A stretch of 37,742 nt of DNA from Bacteroidales bacterium (GTDB lineage: Bacteria > Bacteroidota > Bacteroidia > Bacteroidales > JAAYJT01), in NCBI GenBank assembly GCA_014860575.1, contig JACZJK010000033.1, forward strand, positions 1 through 37,742. The letters run 5' to 3'. Every line of letters starts with the position of its first letter. Within the stretch, counting starts at the first letter, position 1. The notes below the pieces were generated by a model that saw only the letters and a program-made list of their open reading frames with translations, was not told the DNA's origin and ran no database searches. Positions 1 to 8,400 of this stretch are shown here, piece by piece. Both the position numbers and the translations under genes were made by a program.

Positions 1-237
1 AAATGTTCCTATCAGCACTCCACCCAAATCTTTTACTTCGATCTCGGCAACGGTAGGTACAAGCAGGTTGCCTGCTTCATCAGTAGGGCAAAGGATCGTA
101 TCAGCTTTTAACCCGGTTTGGTCAACCTGATCAATGCCAAAACTTACATCCTGAGGCACGATTTGTTTTTCATCTTTCTGGCAGCTAACAACAGCAATGG
201 CCAGGATTACAATTAATGATAAAATTCTTGTTTTCAT
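1..237 (-). CDS. Small exported lipoprotein, C-terminal part outside the window
   Basis: This gene is cut by the left edge; 79 codons are visible. It begins with ATG at 235-237, has a basic start (MKTR), a hydrophobic stretch and a lipobox-like end (VVSC, Cys at residue 19), which suggests export and lipidation. The region after it (FGIDQVDQTGLK, then EAGNLLVPTVAEIEV) closely resembles the same part of the next gene upstream on this strand (FSIGQVDPVLLK, then ASGNLKIPTVAEVII). The two therefore look like tandem paralogues. I do not recognise the family and cannot assign a function. The intact gene is probably similar in length to its neighbour (about 200 residues). The start is supported by the signal sequence. 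Confidence 0.75.
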   Translation of the reverse strand, partial: MKTRILSLIVILAIAVVSCQKDEKQIVPQDVSFGIDQVDQTGLKADTILCPTDEAGNLLVPTVAEIEVKDLGGVLIGTF

Positions 238-338
238 AATTTTCTGTTTTGTTAATTGAATTTTTAATTTGGTTGATATTGGTTTGATTTGTTTGAAATC
301 TCAGCACCTGGCAACCACCCCGGATACTGAGAGTATTC

Positions 339-968
339 TTAATTCGTTAATGAATATTTTCTGGGTTCTAAATCATCATACTCACTTAAGCCAAATGGAA
401 TTATGCCAGATGACTTAGATTTGTGTTGGCTAGTGTTTTGAAATATTATTTTATCATCGGTGTGAAAGCCGAAGAGTATCGAATCCCAGGGTACAAAACA
501 TAGTACATCAATCTTGACTTCAGTCTTTTTGTAGGGCGTAACATCAATATCAAAATCAACGCCAGTGCTTACGTAGGAGGCATAGTATGAACCTTTGGTG
601 GGTGTGGCCATAACAATTTCACCACCTGGTGTTTCGAGAAGGGCAAAACGCGATACATTATACGTAACCTCAGCACCACCAGGAAGATCGAGCTTTATAG
701 ATTGCGTATATAGTTTGCCGTTGAGAAAAAAGATGTCTGGATAATAAGCAACACCATTAATAATCACTTCGGCAACTGTAGGAATTTTAAGATTCCCTGA
801 CGCATCAAAATGGCATTCAACTTCGTCGTTGCTTTTGAGCAAAACAGGATCAACCTGGCCAATGCTGAATACAACGTATTGTTGTGCAAGTACTACTGAG
901 TTCTCATGTTTCTGACAACCAAAAAAAGTGAGTGCTATGAGGCTGAGTGTCAGGTAAAGTAGTCTCAT
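339..968 (-). CDS. Hypothetical exported lipoprotein, paralogue of the gene at the left edge
   Basis: The product is 209 residues with a signal sequence ending in a lipobox-like FFGC (Cys at about residue 18), so a membrane-anchored lipoprotein is likely. The mature part is beta-rich and has no motif I recognise. Residues 34-70 share the pattern of the downstream partial gene (FSIGQVD, then LKSNDEVE, then GNLKIPTVAEV), showing tandem duplication. The later part contains a stretch on the pattern VDFDIDVTPYKKTEVKIDV, followed by a short tail. The 101 bp between this gene and the next are AT-rich, so the two may be co-transcribed. Function is unknown; a surface or cell-envelope role is inferred only from the export signal. 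Confidence 0.75.
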   Translation of the reverse strand: MRLLYLTLSLIALTFFGCQKHENSVVLAQQYVVFSIGQVDPVLLKSNDEVECHFDASGNLKIPTVAEVIINGVAYYPDIFFLNGKLYTQSIKLDLPGGAEVTYNVSRFALLETPGGEIVMATPTKGSYYASYVSTGVDFDIDVTPYKKTEVKIDVLCFVPWDSILFGFHTDDKIIFQNTSQHKSKSSGIIPFGLSEYDDLEPRKYSLTN

Positions 969-2017
969 TGCTTATGCACAATTAAAATATGAACAATACG
1001 CTGTTTGGATCATGTAACATGATTGATATGCGACAGATTTTGCTGATAGCCTGGCTAAAGATGACATTTGAAAAGCAATTTGATTGGATTTAAAAAAAAT
1101 AGATGGTTGATCATTACATTATTCATTTTCGGTAAACGCTTGATATAGCGTTCGTCAATTTTAATTTAGACTTATTCTTAATTATAAATCAGACAAAAAC
1201 TTTAAAATAATTGGGTCACTTAACAACAACAATGTGTATTGATATTAAAGTCAGGCTAATATTAGATATGTTCAGAAATCAACCAAATTCCATGGAGCGC
1301 CCATGGATTCTGGCATTTCAAATGAACAAAATTAATTAAAAATCCGTCCCTTGATTTTCGTGGCAAATATATGGCAACAAAACAGCCACGCAACATGCAT
1401 TTGTGTTTTTAACAAATCTTTAACACATTTAGATCAAATTTTGAAAGAACACAATAATGGATAATGATTATTTTTTTCATTAATCCACTAACTTACAACG
1501 CCTTACATGAAATATACGGTTTGTATTCAGCTAAATATACGCTATCCATTCACAACATGACGATAATTAATAAATACAAATGGTAGTTTCAACTAAGTTC
1601 ACGAAACCTGGAAGGTAAAAATCAGATTACCAGATTTAAATAGCTGATGCTTGAACGTTGATTTCAAAAGTGTCGTAGTTTGTTGCAATTCTGTCTTCAG
1701 AAAACTTACAGAAAATTAAGAAAAAAACGTAAGAATAGCATTTCTGCTATGTATCTCTAAGTTGAAGGTATGAGAGTAAAATCGAGGATCGGCGAGAAAC
1801 ATGAATAAATTCAACGCAGAGCCATCAGAATTGTTGTAAAATCCCTTCATACGATTAGTAATCAAATACTTAGCGTTCTATCCAAAATTATTTTATTTAA
1901 AATGAGTCTTGATAAGAAGTGATAATGTATCTTTGCGTTTAAATTTATAAAGCATATCGGTACATGATTACCTATTTAATCAATCTGAACAGTTTTTAAC
2001 AAAAAAAACAATCAATT
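969..2017. other. Non-coding AT-rich stretch between divergent genes
   Basis: About 1.05 kb without a credible gene on either strand. It separates the minus-strand lipoproteins from the plus-strand DUF438 gene, so it should hold the promoters for both. I see one perfect short inverted repeat (TCCATGG, 5-base loop, CCATGGA at 1289-1307), a weak CGTGGC/GCCACG pair at 1359-1390, and a promoter-like motif near 1928. There is no tRNA-like fold or convincing small ORF. The length is unusual for this otherwise compact window; a small RNA or a decayed gene is possible, but the sequence does not show either. Confidence 0.6.
1909..1935 (+). promoter_or_regulatory. Candidate Bacteroidota-type promoter of the DUF438 gene
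   Basis: TATCTTTG at 1928-1935 is a perfect match to the Bacteroidota -7 element TAnnTTTG. A TTG at 1909-1911 could serve as the -33 element, although the 16-base gap is slightly shorter than the usual 17-23. Transcription would start near 1940, giving a leader of about 75 bases. The match rests on the motif only. Confidence 0.5.
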
Positions 2018-3241
2018 ATGAGCGAACTCATTAACAACTCAAACCGCAAAGCCTTGCTTAAGCATATGATCCTTCAACTGCATGAAGGCGAAGCTCCTGA
2101 TCAGGTTAAGAACCGCCTGGTTGAACTCCTGAAAAAAGTTCCATACAATGAAGTTGTGGAAGTTGAGCAGGAACTTATCAATGAAGGACTGCCAGTTGAA
2201 GACGTGCTGAAACTCTGTGACATACATACTTATGTGCTGGAAAGCAGTGTTGATGCCAGCGGACAGCCTGAAATACCCGCCGGCCATCCGGTTGACACTT
2301 TCAAGAAGGAGAACCTGGCGCTTGACCTGGTGGTGAAATCGCTCAACAAAGCTTATGATGAAGCCTTGGATCTGGAAAATGATTTACCTGCATTTATCAA
2401 TAAACTGCGATCCTTTTTCAACCAACTCATGGATGTGGATAAGCACTATCGCCGTAAGGAAAATCTATTATTCCCATATCTTGAAAAACATGGGATCTCT
2501 GGTCCTCCAAAAGTAATGTGGGGCAAGCATGATGAAACCCGGGCATTTCTAAAAGCAGCCAATGATGCTTTGCGCGAAACTACTATGAACAAAGAAGAAA
2601 TGCTTACAATCATTGAATTATTGCTGAAACCGGCATCAAAGGCGATCACAGATATGATTATGAAGGAAGAAGAAATTCTGCTTCCGATGAGTCTCGAAAC
2701 TATCCGCCTCAGCGAATGGTATGAAATTTACCATCAAACTCCGGAAATTGGATTCTGTCTCTACGATCCCAAAGTTGAATGGCAACCTTTGGGAGAAGAG
2801 GGTGAAAAAATTGAAGCAATGCAGGTAAACGGAAAAATTTCTCTTCCATCAGGAAGTTTTACAACTCAGGAACTTATGGCTGTTCTGAACACTTTGCCTA
2901 TTGATATAACTTTCGTGGATAGAAACGACAAGGTTGCATATTTCTCGCAAGGTAAAGAACGCATTTTCGACCGCAACCGTGCTATCCTGCAGCGCGATGT
3001 AAGAATGTGCCATCCTCCGCATAGTGTTCACACGGTTGAACAGATCATCAACGATTTCAGAAGTGGAAAGGAAAGCCGCGCACCTTTCTGGATCCAAATG
3101 GGTGATAAGTTTGTGCATATAGAGTATTTCGCACTTCGCGACGACAAAGGCGAATACCTCGGAACTGTTGAAGTCAGCCAGGAACTTTCGGGCAAACGCA
3201 AGCTGCAGGGCGAGCAGAGGCTGCTGAGTTATGAGAAGTAG
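2018..3241 (+). CDS. DUF438 / hemerythrin-like / PAS protein, probable O2, NO or redox sensor
   Basis: A cytosolic protein of 407 residues with no signal peptide. Three parts are visible. Residues 1-75 are a helical DUF438 domain. Residues 85-232 are a hemerythrin-like four-helix domain with candidate di-iron ligands H90, H143, E148 (HYRRKE), H158, H171 (WGKHDE) and E218. Residues 280-390 are a PAS_10-type domain carrying a CHPPHS motif (331-336) typical of this family. Proteins of this architecture are common in anaerobes and are thought to sense or buffer O2, NO or iron-redox state, but no reaction is established here. The next gene encodes a DUF1858/DUF2249 protein, a regular companion of hemerythrin-like proteins. 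The ATG at 2018 follows an AT-rich leader without a Shine-Dalgarno sequence, as usual in this phylum. Confidence 0.88.
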   Translation: MSELINNSNRKALLKHMILQLHEGEAPDQVKNRLVELLKKVPYNEVVEVEQELINEGLPVEDVLKLCDIHTYVLESSVDASGQPEIPAGHPVDTFKKENLALDLVVKSLNKAYDEALDLENDLPAFINKLRSFFNQLMDVDKHYRRKENLLFPYLEKHGISGPPKVMWGKHDETRAFLKAANDALRETTMNKEEMLTIIELLLKPASKAITDMIMKEEEILLPMSLETIRLSEWYEIYHQTPEIGFCLYDPKVEWQPLGEEGEKIEAMQVNGKISLPSGSFTTQELMAVLNTLPIDITFVDRNDKVAYFSQGKERIFDRNRAILQRDVRMCHPPHSVHTVEQIINDFRSGKESRAPFWIQMGDKFVHIEYFALRDDKGEYLGTVEVSQELSGKRKLQGEQRLLSYEK

Positions 3242-3243
3242 TT

Positions 3244-3305
3244 GGCAGGTGGCAGTGCCAGTGGAAGTGGAAGTGGCAGTGGCAGTGGCAGTGGCAGTAG
3301 CAGTA
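3244..3305. repeat. GGCAGT-type hexanucleotide tract
   Basis: Directly after the DUF438 stop codon lies a run of 6-base units, GGCAGT with variants GCCAGT, GGAAGT and AGCAGT, about ten units long. Read on the minus strand it gives a false His/Cys-rich peptide. It is non-coding simple-sequence DNA and may vary in copy number between strains. Confidence 0.85.
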
Positions 3306-3313
3306 ATTAAAAT

Positions 3314-3426
3314 CCTTGAACTTTGAACTCGGAACCTGGATCACGGAGTACGGAACGTCGAACGCCAAACGTCAAACCTCAAACGACGAATTTTGAACTT
3401 TGAACCCGGAACCTTGAACAATGAAC
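3314..3426. repeat. GAAC-phrase degenerate direct repeat
   Basis: A tract of short phrases such as TTGAACTTTGAACTCGGAAC, then CGTCGAACGCCAAACG, ending TTTGAACCCGGAACCTTGAA. The period is about 7 bases with GAAC or CAAAC as the core. It lies between two same-strand genes, just after the GGCAGT tract. Such phrase-like tracts are common between genes in Bacteroidota MAGs and isolates; a function is not known to me. Confidence 0.8.
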
Positions 3427-3436
3427 ATAACAAGAC

Positions 3437-3958
3437 ATGTCAAATCGTTTAAAAATTACATCCAAAACCAGGATACGCGAATTGATTGATGCGTATCCTG
3501 AGCTAGAAGAAAAGCTTGTTGTAATGGCACCAGCATTTGGCAAGTTAAAGAACCCTGTGTTGCGCAGTACGATTGCCCGTGTTACATCCATCAGCCAGGC
3601 AGCTTTTATTGGTAATGTTGATGTGAACCAAATGGTAAATCAGTTACGCCAGGCTGTCGGACAGGAACTACTTTTTATTGAACCTAAAACCAAAACGATT
3701 ATGAATCAAATACCCGAATGGCTAAATGAAAGCCATATAAAGAACACGATAGATGCCCGTCCTATGCTTGAGGCTGGTCAGCACCCGATAAGCATTGTAT
3801 TTGAAGAGCTCGGCAAAATAAAATCCGGTGAAATCCTGAAATTGATTACCGGCTTCGTTCCGGCACCTTTACTTGACAAGGCAAAAGACAAAGGGCATCT
3901 GGTTTATACTGTTGAGAACAGCCCAAAAGAGTTTCATAGCTTTTTCTGTAAGACGTAA
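3437..3958 (+). CDS. DUF1858 and DUF2249 domain protein
   Basis: The product is 173 residues and cytosolic. Residues 6-65 match the DUF1858 pattern (TRIRELIDAYPELEEKL, then KNPVLRSTIARV), a small helical domain that in other proteins binds small molecules or pairs with redox domains. Residues 102-172 match DUF2249 (IDARPMLEAGQHPI, FVPAPLL), a TusA/SirA-like alpha-beta fold; the residues DARPM fit the domain start. The same two-domain layout recurs next to hemerythrin-like DUF438 proteins, as here, so a shared role in NO/O2 response or metal-sulfur chemistry is inferred. The catalytic Cys of true TusA proteins is not evident. The start ATG lies just downstream of the repeat tracts and opens the DUF1858 fold directly. 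Confidence 0.85.
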   Translation: MSNRLKITSKTRIRELIDAYPELEEKLVVMAPAFGKLKNPVLRSTIARVTSISQAAFIGNVDVNQMVNQLRQAVGQELLFIEPKTKTIMNQIPEWLNESHIKNTIDARPMLEAGQHPISIVFEELGKIKSGEILKLITGFVPAPLLDKAKDKGHLVYTVENSPKEFHSFFCKT

Positions 3959-3967
3959 TTCATAAGT

Positions 3968-4000
3968 GTTAAGGATTCGAACCTAACGCCCGTATTTTTT
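3968..4000 (+). terminator. Possible intrinsic terminator after the DUF1858 gene
   Basis: GTTA-A-GG at 3968-3974 can pair with CCTAAC at 3982-3987 (one bulged base). A run of six T follows at 3995-4000, a few bases beyond the stem. The stem is short and the gap to the T-run is longer than ideal, so this is tentative. Confidence 0.3.
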
Positions 4001-4033
4001 GTAATGCTGTAATGGAGTGATGCAGTGATGCTG
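4001..4033. repeat. TAATGC/TGATGC phrase repeat
   Basis: A short degenerate tract of 7-8 base units (GTAATGCTGTAATGGAGTGA, then TGCAGTGATGCTG) between convergent genes. It belongs to the same class of simple phrase-like repeats as the tracts at 3244, 3314 and 36565. Confidence 0.65.
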
Positions 4034-4153
4034 TTTTTGCACTGCTTGCCTTAGAGGAATTATTCGGGGTGCGGGACCAATTTTTCCTTGAAGGGCCTTT
4101 CTCTTAAACGGAAAAATATGGATATTGATTAACAAGTTCGTTAGAATACTTTT

Positions 4154-4630
4154 CTAATCAACCGGATTATTTCTGATATACTCAATCAGTCCTTTTGATC
4201 CCTTTTCCAACAGATCAATCACAAGTTTAAAACCGGCATCACCGCCGTAATAAGGATCGGGGATATAATCATATTCATGGTGGTCGAAGAAATCGCTCAT
4301 TCTGAAGATTTTCTTTTCATGTACAATACTTTGCGCCATTGACTTCAAATCGTGATAGTTGTTATCGTCCATGGCGATGATCACGTCGAAATCATCAAAA
4401 TCTGAAACCAAAAACTTCCTTGAAGTGCTTGTAATGTTATAGCCCTCTTCCTTTGCATGGCGCCGCATTCGGGCATCGGCTTTCTCGCCGGCATGCCAGG
4501 CAGAAGTTCCCGCGGAATCAACTTCAACAGGAAGCTGTGTTTTCTCCGCAATTTTTTGAAATATAGCCTCGGCAGCCGGGGATCGGCAGATATTGCCAAG
4601 GCAGACGAAAAGGATGCGGGTAATTTTCAT
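4154..4630 (-). CDS. Low-molecular-weight protein-tyrosine phosphatase
   Basis: The product is 158 residues, the normal length for the family. The P-loop CX5R is at residues 10-16 (CLGNICR), directly after the first beta strand, with S17 following. The general-acid Asp is D125 in DPYYGG. These residues define LMW-PTP, which removes phosphate from tyrosine through a phospho-cysteine intermediate; some members reduce arsenate instead, but the DPYYGG loop favours phosphatase activity. There is no polysaccharide-export or kinase gene beside it to suggest a substrate, so its physiological target is unknown. It is a lone gene, convergent with the DUF1858 gene. The start ATG at 4628-4630 places the P-loop at the expected distance from the N-terminus. 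Confidence 0.93.
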   Translation of the reverse strand: MKITRILFVCLGNICRSPAAEAIFQKIAEKTQLPVEVDSAGTSAWHAGEKADARMRRHAKEEGYNITSTSRKFLVSDFDDFDVIIAMDDNNYHDLKSMAQSIVHEKKIFRMSDFFDHHEYDYIPDPYYGGDAGFKLVIDLLEKGSKGLIEYIRNNPVD

Positions 4631-4903
4631 GAGGCAAAAATATAAAACCTGACAGACTTTATAAGCCTTTCAGGTTTTACGAAAGTTTATGAGGCGCTAT
4701 CGCTGATCAGCTGCGCTCCAGATAAAAAAATGTATTCGTTGTTTGTTCGCTATTGGCAAATGAATATCAGAGACTTAAAAAATATTGAAAAGTTGCACTA
4801 GGAGGAGAAATGGATAATGCCCTCTCAGGTTATACTGATTCTTTTAGATGAAAAGCAATGTTCTCACAGTCTTCGCCTTTTTGATAATTCCGGTAACCGA
4901 TAA

Positions 4904-4995
4904 GGAGATTTCTCACTCTCTCCGCTTCTTTTAGCTTCGCTCTGGTCGTTCGAAATGATTTCTCAGCTCCAGCTGAAAGATGGGGAGAAATCTCC
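4904..4995. repeat. Interspersed-repeat candidate with GGAGATTTCTC inverted ends
   Basis: GGAGATTTCTC (4904-4914) and its exact reverse complement GAGAAATCTCC (4985-4995) flank 70 bases containing TCGTTCGAAATGATTTCTCA and an inner TCAGCT-CC-AGCTGA hairpin. Phrases of the type GAGATTTCTC...TTCGAAATGA are, from general knowledge, frequent between genes in Bacteroidota. The structure suggests a small non-autonomous mobile or REP-like unit. A whole-genome copy count would decide. Confidence 0.55.
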
Positions 4996-5101
4996 TGCAA
5001 CCAGCCATAAACCAACCTGCTTTCTTGCGTTTTTCTGCATTTTGACAGAAAAGTCCTACAATTTGCAAGAAAAGCCCTACCCTCCTGCCACCCACTGGGA
5101 G

Positions 5102-5109
5102 TACTTTTG
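5102..5109 (+). promoter_or_regulatory. Candidate -7 promoter element ahead of the subtilase pair
   Basis: TACTTTTG fits TAnnTTTG and is followed by CCAC, a frequent context for Bacteroidota start sites. No good -33 TTG is visible at the right distance. If real, the subtilase mRNA has a leader of about 320 bases. A weaker one-mismatch match (AATCTTTG, 5242-5249) lies closer to the gene. Confidence 0.35.
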
Positions 5110-5435
5110 CCACAATTCTTTCAGCAGGTAATTATTCTAAGAACCGATTTTACATTCGGAGTAAAAAATCCGGAAAAAATCATTTATCAGCCAAATCCAT
5201 ACAAAATGTGATCAATCAAAAGTGTTTCAAAAAAAATTGAAAATCTTTGTTTAAACCCCTATGTTGAGAACGCACAATACATATAAAATAAAAGTCAGGA
5301 GCTTTTAACAGAACATTAACAACTCATTGTGGTTTATTAGCGAACAATAGCCAACTTAAAAATAATTTAAATAAGTTCAAATAAAAATAAATTAAGACAA
5401 CGATCAATAAACCATTCATTTACAAACACAACAAC

Positions 5436-8400
5436 ATGGAAATTAATTACAAGTATTTCAGCACTTTTTACAAAGTATTCATTATTGCACTGACGCTCAG
5501 TGCAACAACGTTCCTGAATGCTCAGGAACCTGCCACTCAGGGCAAGCCCAATCAGTTAAACAGAACTCTTGCCGGAGGAGACCAAAAACTATCTGAAGAC
5601 TCACAAGTCAGCGATGCTGCCCCCTATGAGCCGCAGGACATTGTTGATGCCTTAGCTCCGAATGCTGTAACATTACAGGATATGGAGTTACGGGCAAAGC
5701 ACCATCCATACATGCCCGGAGAAATCGTAATTGCTATGGAGCTGGGAACTTCCAAAAGTAATGCAGCTTCAGTGCTGGATCAATTTAACTGGCAGGGGCT
5801 TTTTGCGCAGCAGGGAGTTGAGCTTAGTTCAGTTTTAATGAAAGCTGACAGGGGAAGCTTTCGCAGCATAGCGCTGGTGCTTTTATCTTTGCCCGAAGGC
5901 ATTGAGGTGTTTACAGCAATGAAAAAGCTGGAAGGCAAAAGTGGGGTTTTATGGAGCTCGCCCAATTTCTATTTCGAGGGAGATCCCCGCGAATTCAGTC
6001 CCAACGACCCCGACTATGCTGCTCAATATCATCACCCGCTGATGAAGAATGACCTGGCATGGGACATCACCCTTGGGAGCCCATCAATAGTTGTTGGTAT
6101 AACTGACGATGGGGTGGAACTGACTCATAGCGATCTTGCAACCAATATCTGGGTAAATACAGGAGAAATACCAGGTAATGGTATTGATGACGACGGGAAT
6201 GGCTATATTGACGATGTGAATGGCTGGGATTTCAGCTCCGGAAACAATAATCCAAATCCCAACCTATTGAGCGACACGCATGGCACACATGTTGCCGGAA
6301 TTACTGCTGCGCGCACAAACAATTCTATAGGGATTGCAGGGGTTGCAGGTAATTCTGCCATTATGCCACTGCAATTTTATGCCGGAGGTCCATGGACTGC
6401 TGCCATAATTAATGAAACTTTTACCTATGCTGCTGATAATGGAGCCAAAATTGTCAATACCAGCTATAACATTGATGGATGGGTTGGTGATCCGGTATTT
6501 ACGGCAGGTCTTCAATACTTGTATGATGCCGGGGTACTTCACCTTAACTCTGCCGGAAATAACAATCAGCTTAACCCGCCCCGCCAGGCTTTCCAGCAAA
6601 CATTGCTGGTTGCCAGCACCGATGCCGCTGATGTAAGAAGCAGCTTTAGTAACTACGGCACCGGCATTGATATTTCTGCGCCGGGGAGTTCAATTCTCTC
6701 AACAGTTACAGGAAACAGCTATAATTTTCTTTCAGGTACCAGTATGGCTACGCCAAATGCTGCGGGAACAGCAGCGCTGATCTGGTCTGCCAATCCATCC
6801 TGGACACGCGATCAGGTGGCCGCTCAGCTATTAGCAACTGCTGATAATATTGATGCTGCCAACCCTACCTTGGTTGGATTACTTGGTTCGGGCAGGGTGA
6901 ATAGCTATGCTGCACTCACAACTTTACTAGCAGCTCCTCAGGTTAAGTCAACCCCAGGTTTGCCTGACGAGGGAACGATAATATTTGCTAATCATCTTAC
7001 CAGTTTTTCTGTGGCTTTTGACCAGGTGATGAATCCCGCATCAGTCAATAATTTGGCAAATTTTGAGCTACGCAATGCAGGGCCAAATGAAATTTTTGGT
7101 GACGGAGATGACCTGGTTCATCCATTAACAACCACAACGAACTATCAAATAGGTAGTAACCAATTGATATTTCAGATTTCTGACCTGCCCTTGCAATGCG
7201 GACTTCACCGTTTAAAATTGGTTTCGGGCGGACTGGAAAATCCTTTTGGTACTGAACTCGATGGAGATGGAAATGGAACTGGAGGCGATGATTATGTCCG
7301 GAATTTTGCAGTTGTGGACGTCCTTACCTATTTTGATGGAGATGGCGATGGATACGGAGCGGGCAGCCCTTCAACTGCCTGCCCCCCTCCGCCTGGTTAT
7401 GTTTTACTGGATGGGGACTGCGATGACAACGATCCGCTGATTTATCCGGGAGCAACAGAAGTTTGCGATGGTGTGGACAATAACTGCGATGGAATAGTGG
7501 ATTTTCCGCCTGCTGCAAATTATGTCAGTTCTGATGTTCCGGTGGCCATTCCAACTTCCGGAACCCCTACCGTAACCTCCGCATTAACAATCAGTGGTGC
7601 AACAGGTAATATAATTGATTTAAATGTAACGGATCTTAATATTCTGCATACTTATGTGGGAGACCTTAAAGTGACCCTTACTTCGCCGGGAGGAACCGTT
7701 TTGGTTTTATTCGATCGCCCTGGCCACCCCGTATCCACTTATGGGTGTTCACAAAATAACATCTTCACAACCTTCGATGATGAAGCATCGCTTACTGCAG
7801 TTGATTTTGAAAACACCTGCAATTCGTCAGCAACCACAACACCTCCCCACACCTATACCATTTCAGGCATTTATCAGCCAATAGACGCCTTATCTGCTCT
7901 TAATGGAACAAATCCTGACGGTACATGGACACTTACTGTATCTGATTTTTTTGACGGTGATGGTGGATCAATCGAAGGTTGGGGCCTGGAAATCTCAGTG
8001 CCAGATGTCACCAATACTTACTACGCCGATGCAGACGGTGACGGTTACGGTGATCCAAATGTGAGCATCGAATTAGCTTGCACGCCCGATCCGCTACTCG
8101 GCTGGGTACTTGATAATAGCGACTGCGATGATACCAATCCGGACATTAACCCCGCAGCTACAGAGGTTTGCGATGGTATGGACAACAACTGCGACGGAAT
8201 AGTAGATTTTCCCTCTGTTGATACGTATGCCAGTTCCGATGTTCCGGTGGCCATTCCAACTTCCGGAACCCCTACCGTAACCTCCACATTAACAATCAGT
8301 GGAGCGACAGGTAATATAATTGATTTAAATGTGAAGGATCTTAATATTCTGCATACCTGGGTGGGAGACCTTAAAGTGACTCTTACTTCCCCGGGAGGAA

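Larger units (their letters stand above)
4631..5435. other. Non-coding region upstream of the first subtilase
   Basis: About 0.8 kb with no credible gene. It holds a 9-bp inverted repeat (AAAACCTGA 4644-4652 with TCAGGTTTT 4670-4678) just upstream of the phosphatase start, a GCTGATCAGC palindrome at 4702-4711, a dispersed-repeat candidate at 4904-4995, and a promoter-like element at 5102. The last 200 bases before the subtilase are very AT-rich. The final 40 bases are nearly the same as those before the second subtilase. Two 60-residue minus-strand ORFs here read through the repeat and look spurious. Confidence 0.6.

Noticed and set aside
1289-1307. TCCATGG-AGCGC-CCATGGA hairpin as a terminator or operator
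   Set aside because: No T-run follows and it is far from any gene end; a chance palindrome cannot be excluded.
3174-3368. A His/Cys-rich minus-strand peptide that looks metal-binding
   Set aside because: The CHCH pattern is the reverse reading of the GGCAGT tract, and the ORF overlaps the end of the DUF438 gene.
4830-5113. Two short minus-strand ORFs of about 60 residues
   Set aside because: They span the GGAGATTTCTC repeat in different frames and have no recognisable domain.
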